This document shows positions 8,984-12,881 of a stretch of DNA of 12,881 nt, piece by piece (within the stretch, counting starts at the first letter, position 1; each line of letters starts with the position of its first letter). Source of the stretch: Tieghemiomyces parasiticus (Eukaryota > Kickxellomycota > Dimargaritomycetes > Dimargaritales > Dimargaritaceae); the NCBI GenBank assembly GCA_027575765.1, contig JANBPT010001180.1, positions 1 through 12,881 of the forward strand, given 5' to 3'. The position numbers were made by a program, and so were the translations under genes. Below the pieces are notes generated by a model. It ran no database searches. It was not told the DNA's origin and worked only from the letters and a program-made list of their open reading frames with translations.

Positions 8984-9223
8984 ATGCATCCCCAACTTTC
9001 CGAGCACCGGGCTCCCCAGTGCGCCGAACTGATTCGGAAGCTACAGCAGTGCCACAACGAGAACATTTGGACCAAGTACTTTGGCGAGTGTAACGAGGCT
9101 AAGGTCAAACTCACGGAATGCCTGCGCGCAGAGCGCGTGGAACGCACCCAGAAGAACCTGCAGGAGGCCCGCGAGAAACGCGCCAAGCTCGAGCAAGCCT
9201 GGAAGGAGTTTGACGAGAGCTAG
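8984..9223 (+). CDS. CMC2: Cmc2-like twin CX9C protein, cytochrome c oxidase biogenesis
   Basis: A small soluble protein of the mitochondrial intermembrane space needed for cytochrome c oxidase assembly and copper handling, imported by the Mia40 disulfide relay. It has 79 aa, equal to human CMC2. It opens with MHPQLSEH, the N-terminal signature of the family. Two CX9C motifs give Cys13/Cys23 and Cys36/Cys46, the helical hairpin held by two disulfides. The WTKYFGEC segment between them and a charged helical tail (about 48-79) complete the fold; no presequence or membrane segment is present. The ATG at 8984 was chosen because it gives the family start and follows CACC; the frame extends slightly upstream only through a non-ATG codon. 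No introns. Its 3' end converges on COPE. Confidence 0.92.
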   Translation: MHPQLSEHRAPQCAELIRKLQQCHNENIWTKYFGECNEAKVKLTECLRAERVERTQKNLQEAREKRAKLEQAWKEFDES

Positions 9224-9464
9224 ATTCTGCGTCCTCGTACCTGTGCTCCAAACTACCGTCCATTCGCGACAGACTGCCAAGGCAGTTTCGAGTCTCGACG
9301 TGATCCCCCTCCCCGCCCCCTGCGGCTGGGTAAGGGTATACGCTCTATGGCTGTAACCTACCCCCCTCACCATGTCCCTATCCAAACAAAATTAGCTTTT
9401 GAACACCACTTCGGCGCTCTACCTCTACCACTTTCCTCTTTGGCCCTCGAACTCCGTATGCTAC

Positions 9465-9470
9465 AATAAA
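9465..9470 (+). terminator. Candidate polyadenylation signal for CMC2
   Basis: A perfect AATAAA 242 nt after the CMC2 stop, followed by a T-rich stretch at about 9480-9487. Position and context fit a poly(A) site; there is no transcript evidence. Confidence 0.6.
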
Positions 9471-9685
9471 TTCATCATATTTTTTTATACATTTACCGGT
9501 AATCGGTTATTCCACAGCATAGCTTGTTGAAATGCCTTCTTCAAATTCAGCTATTGCCTGTCAGGCCCATTGTATTGAACCACATATGAAGTCAAATATT
9601 TAATGGTGGAGCAGCCGTTGGCTCGTCACACTACCAGGTAGACGAAACAAGGTCACCTAGGCAGAGTTTCGCCTCCGGGGGAAAG

Positions 9686-9700
9686 CCCCCCCCCCCCCCC
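9686..9700. repeat. C15 homopolymer
   Basis: Fifteen consecutive C residues, preceded by GGGGG at 9677-9681 with which part of the run could pair. It lies in the 3' flanks of convergent genes. Its true length may be uncertain because homopolymers are error-prone in sequencing. Confidence 0.9.
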
Positions 9701-9762
9701 TCCCTCCCAGAAATCCAGTATGTCAGATAAATAGGCAGGTCGACCGCGGGTGGCCCAATTCC

Positions 9763-10912
9763 CTAGTGGGCGATGGCTTGGGCGCACTGGTCAAATAGGG
9801 CCTCTTTCTGGGTCACGGACTCCACAAGCGGATGCTGCGGGGCAACGTCGCGTAACTGGTTGAGGAACCGCGCCCGTACGTCCGCGGGTTTTTGAAGTAG
9901 GGTGGCACACACCACCATGTTAGCCAGGGCCTCGGCGTCGTCCCCGTCCTTAGCCAGGGCCTCAAGGAGCAGGCTCTCGGCTTCCGGGAGGCGACCTAGG
10001 TGTAGGTTGGCTATGGCTTGGCAGCTCAGCAGCTTAGAAGTCGGCACGGGCGCGGCCTGGGCAAGCTCCTCAAATATGTAGAGCGCTTCGCGGTATTTGG
10101 GGCCCCCAAGGCGAAGGTTGACCCAGCCTTCTAAGAGTAAGGCCAGCTGGTCGTCTTCAGACCAGGTTTTGACACTGTCCATCTCCCGCTGAGCCAGGTC
10201 CACTCGGTTGATAAAGAGCAGCGTCTGGACCGTCAGGGCCACACTGGTGTAGGGAAAGATATGGAGGTGGGTAGGTGCGGGCTCAATTAGTTGGTTAAAG
10301 CCGTTATCTTGCAATGACACCGCGTGCCGGGGTTCTGTAGAATTCATATACTTGGTCCCGAAAGGCCTAACCAGCCGCGGTGAGTAAATTAACTTACCAT
10401 TCTAGGTCTTTCGGTCGGTGCGCCAGGACCCGCAGGGCCTCCTCCAGTTGACCCAGCCGGTACAGGATTGAGGCGACAGGGATGATGATGCGAGAATTGA
10501 GCCGATTAACCGGCTCGGCCAGCAGAGTTTGGACGGCTTCGAGGACCTCCCGCTCCTTGGCCTCAAGTTTCTCGGTCGGGAGCTGCAGTGGGGTCCCCGC
10601 GGCGGCCAAGGCGAGGGCCGGGCGGCTCGGCAGGGCGGCACCAGCTTTGGTCTGAAACTGCAGGAGCAGGGCCCACATGCGCAGCGCCAGGAGTTCGGCT
10701 GGGGTGTTGGCTCCGTCCTCAATGTCAGTGATGACCAGATTGAATTTGCCCTGCGCCACGTAAGCGCGGTAGAGAAGGCACTTCTGGTCCAGCAAATCAG
10801 GGTCCTGTTCGTAGTTGCGCGAGCTCAGGTTGCGGCTGCTGAGTTGGTTGATGACGTGCTGGTAGGCGCCCAGATGGAGCTGGTTGCGCAGAGCTAGAGT
10901 CGAGTCACTCAT
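9763..10912 (-). CDS. COPE: Coatomer subunit epsilon (COPI), two exons
   Basis: Epsilon-COP is a cytosolic subunit of the COPI coat that binds the alpha-COP C-terminus and supports Golgi-to-ER and intra-Golgi transport. Exons on the minus strand are 10912-10398 and 10243-9763. The 154-nt intron (GTAAGT...CAG, with an ACTAAT-like branch motif) splits a Cys codon, joining DLE to C-VALTVQTLL, a conserved family stretch. The product is 331 aa, slightly longer than the roughly 300 usual. It is an all-helical TPR-like solenoid: LRNQLHLGAYQHVINQL near residue 8, LLYRAYVAQGKF near 46, RVDLAQREMD after the junction, then WVNLRLGGPKYREALYIFEE, HLGRLPEAESLLLEAL and the C-terminal DVAPQHPLVE. Residues about 88-116 (AGAALPSRP... 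to LEAKERE) look like an Ala/Pro-rich insertion relative to animal homologues. The start ATG gives the expected N-terminus. The gene is divergent from TACO1. Confidence 0.93.
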
Positions 10913-10933
10913 AGTTTACAGACTTATGGCAGT

Positions 10934-10948
10934 GAGGAGATGCGAGGG
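10934..10948. repeat. 15-bp direct repeat, copy 1
   Basis: GAGGAGATGCGAGGG, identical to 11057-11071. It lies 22-36 nt upstream of the COPE start codon, where the minus strand reads as a pyrimidine-rich leader. Confidence 0.85.
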
Positions 10949-11056
10949 ATGAGATGAGATAGACGAAGGCGGGGGGTTTAAACGACGTGTAGCCACCTAA
11001 GAACAGTCGTGAGTGTTGGCTAGGGAGGTGGGGAAATGGATGTGGCAGAGGGGTGC

Positions 11057-11071
11057 GAGGAGATGCGAGGG
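11057..11071. repeat. 15-bp direct repeat, copy 2
   Basis: Second exact copy of GAGGAGATGCGAGGG, 123 bp from the first. Its core heptamer TGCGAGG occurs once more just ahead (11054-11060 and 11064-11070), so the region holds three copies of the heptamer in all. Confidence 0.85.
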
Positions 11072-11435
11072 TGTATCAGAGCTTTGAATTCCGACGAGGG
11101 CTCAAGTCGAGTGAATGGCATCCAGTCAAGCCAGTCGGTGGCAACCATAATGCACACCTCTATTCGTGACTCGGTGGGGTAAATGATCGTCATGCCACGC
11201 ACTCGTCCCCCCCTTCAGCTCCGTTCGGGTTTAGCCCCAAAGGCTCCTCGGCCACCGCCCAGACCCGTCGGCGAATAGGCTTCCATACTCCTAGCCCTCA
11301 CGTTCTGTTTCCTCGTATTGTACAACTTTATTCACCAGCAACCACTTCTCCATTTGACCCTAACGCAGTGAAAGCGATTCGCCGCCAGCTAGCCAGATTT
11401 AGGCAGAATCTCTTCCTACCTACCAGCTTTCGACT

Positions 11436-12881
11436 ATGCAACCGCCACGCCTCCTATCTTTTTCACGGCTCCTACAGTTGCCATCGACCCGCGCTACCCG
11501 GTTCTGCGGTTGCCCATCACGTCCCGGCCTGCTCGGCGCTTTACAGCCCACATCACCCACCGTAGGATCAGGCCCCCCCAGCTGGTCGACTGTACCCGCT
11601 CGATTCGCCGGTCACAACAAGTGGTCTCAGATTAAACGGGCCAAGGCGGTCAATGATGGCAAACGCGGGGCGACCTTCACCAGACTAGCGCTTACAATCA
11701 CGGCCGCCGTCAAAGGTAAGCGCGGTTAAGGCGCACGAGGCCTTGGGAAGCGTGATCTACTTATCTACCCACAGGAGATGTACCAAATCCCTTGTACTGA
11801 CTTAATAGCCGGAACTCTATTTTCTTGCGCCCTCCCCCACCCGACAGAAAGCGGTGCCGACGTTGTGGCTAATGGCCGCTTAGCTGCCATCCTCAACGAC
11901 GCCAAGAAGGTCAATATGCCCAAAGCCACTATTGAGAAGGCCATCAAACGAGTAGGTAGCGATTAAATTGGATGGGCTTGCGACATGGTTTGTCCTAGAG
12001 ATGGAGCGGTGGGCAGCACCGTTGGCTTCCCATACTTTGTTGGGCGCTCCTTGTCTTATTCACTGACCACTACTTAATGCGATACTGACGTCAAACTATA
12101 CTGCAACGGCCACAGGGCACGGGCGAAACCGACGAGAAACTGACCCACGAGGTATACCAAGGCTACGGGCCGCACCAGGTCGCGTTCATGATGTAAGCGA
12201 AGCCCGTTAGAAAGACTTCCAGGCGGCCCACCCAAGTGGAGCCATTCATTCGATTTTACCGATGAACACCCCCCCCCAGCCCCTACTAACCAGAACCCAC
12301 CTGTTCCGTATTTTGCTGCTATTGCCGTGTCCTCACTTTCCGCCCGGCTGCAGTGAAACCATGACCGATAACCCTACTCGGACGGTCCAGCGCGTCCGTA
12401 GCATTCTGACCCGTGCAGGGTAAGACTTATAATTATTCGTGCCGAGTCGTGGCTAACTGGCCTACCGATCGCCCAAAGGCATCTAGCAGCTGACCCAAAC
12501 CATATCGCTTGCCCCCCATCCTGATCTACGCAATGTAGTGGCTCGATTACATCAGTAGAATGGCTATTCCAAAAGAAAGGTAGGTATCAGTCCGTAACCT
12601 CCCCCTTCGGTTCGCGACACGGATGAGCCATTATTTTGTGTCCCACCCTAGGGAGGAGGTGGCTACACATATCCTGAACGGGAAACGACGTAACCTCAAC
12701 TATAACTCGGTGGCACCAACCGATTATGATCTCGACAGCTCGCCAACAACATCTGGGCAACATTACTTTCTTCTAACTCTTGCCACATTATGTTTGGTTC
12801 CACGTCGTAGGCCTCATCCATTTCGACCGCGGAACTCGCACCGACTCGGACGACACCGTTCTGGAGAATGCCATAGATGCC
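11436..12881 (+). CDS. TACO1: TACO1/YebC-family mitochondrial translational activator (partial, 3' cut)
   Basis: TACO1 binds the mitochondrial ribosome/COX1 mRNA and promotes translation of cytochrome oxidase subunit 1; bacterial YebC relatives act on translation or transcription. Exons are 11436-11715, 11848-11951, 12116-12192, 12354-12419, 12539-12579 and 12811 to the window end, giving 213 residues. The introns (132, 164, 161, 119 and 231 nt) begin GTAAG or GTAGG, end in CAG or TAG, and contain CTGAC/CTAAC branch motifs, for example at 11797, 12085, 12286, 12490 and 12773. Residues 1-57 are Arg/Ser/Pro-rich and free of acidic residues, fitting a mitochondrial presequence. The YebC core starts at [20 protein letters not shown] (58-77). 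It continues with [57 protein letters not shown] and, across the 41-nt exon, [20 protein letters not shown]. The window ends in ENAIDA; roughly 70-80 residues should follow. The identity is secure; hand-built junctions 4 and 5 rest on this conserved stretch. Confidence 0.92.

Larger units (their letters stand above)
9224..9762. other. Convergent intergenic region CMC2 / COPE
   Basis: The two genes face each other across 539 nt, so this region should contain both 3' UTRs. AATAAA at 9465-9470 suits CMC2. TTTAAT at 9599-9604 (ATTAAA on the minus strand) is a weaker candidate for COPE, about 160 nt past its stop. A C15 run lies at 9686-9700. No gene is visible. Confidence 0.6.
10913..11435. promoter_or_regulatory. 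Divergent promoter region COPE / TACO1
   Basis: This 523-nt gap separates the two start codons and must hold both 5' UTRs and promoters. The COPE-proximal half is purine-rich on the plus strand and carries a 15-bp direct repeat; the TACO1-proximal half is pyrimidine-rich. I see no clear TATA box for COPE. No gene is visible; an open frame at 11020-11202 on the minus strand has no recognisable content. Confidence 0.6.

Noticed and set aside
11775..11966. Alternative TACO1 exon 2 using the ACAG acceptor near 11771-11774
   Set aside because: It would bring in a stop within a few codons. The acceptor at 11845-11847 joins directly to conserved YebC sequence.

Overview
This window looks like nuclear DNA from a fungus, most likely an early-diverging (non-Dikarya) lineage. 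Five recognisable eukaryotic genes are present. Three of them carry spliceosomal introns with GTAAG/GTAGG donors, YAG acceptors and CTAAC/CTGAC branch-like motifs. The ER chaperone ends in HDEL, the APRT resembles fungal APT1 proteins, and AATAAA-type polyadenylation signals are present. A GRP94-type Hsp90 is not expected in ascomycete yeasts, which is the main reason to favour an early-diverging fungus. That placement is an inference; no taxonomic search was possible.

Layout from left to right. Positions 1-282 hold the 3' end of an unrecognised open frame, possibly gag-like, cut by the window edge. Positions 283-2082 are a gene-free, visibly AT-richer spacer. Positions 2083-3341 (minus) hold a four-exon adenine phosphoribosyltransferase gene of 187 aa. 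Positions 4271-6787 (minus) hold an intronless GRP94/endoplasmin of 838 aa. A 2.2 kb spacer then separates GRP94 from a divergently transcribed, intronless CMC2 gene (8984-9223, plus). CMC2 converges on a two-exon epsilon-COP gene (9763-10912, minus), which is in turn divergent from a TACO1/YebC gene (11436 to the window end, plus). Five full exons and part of a sixth are visible for TACO1.

The genes are housekeeping functions: purine salvage (APRT), ER protein folding (GRP94), COPI vesicle coat (COPE) and mitochondrial cytochrome c oxidase biogenesis (CMC2, TACO1). They do not form an operon or an obvious pathway, although CMC2 and TACO1 both serve COX1/complex IV production and lie within 2.3 kb of each other. 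I reconstructed splice junctions by hand from conserved protein motifs spanning each junction; every junction quoted keeps frame.

I found no convincing novel defence, mobile or biosynthetic system. The best second-look items are the GRP94 itself with its repeat-built acidic tail, a 15-bp direct repeat in the COPE/TACO1 divergent promoter, a 41-nt TACO1 exon with a competing acceptor site, and a 19-bp palindrome in the left spacer.
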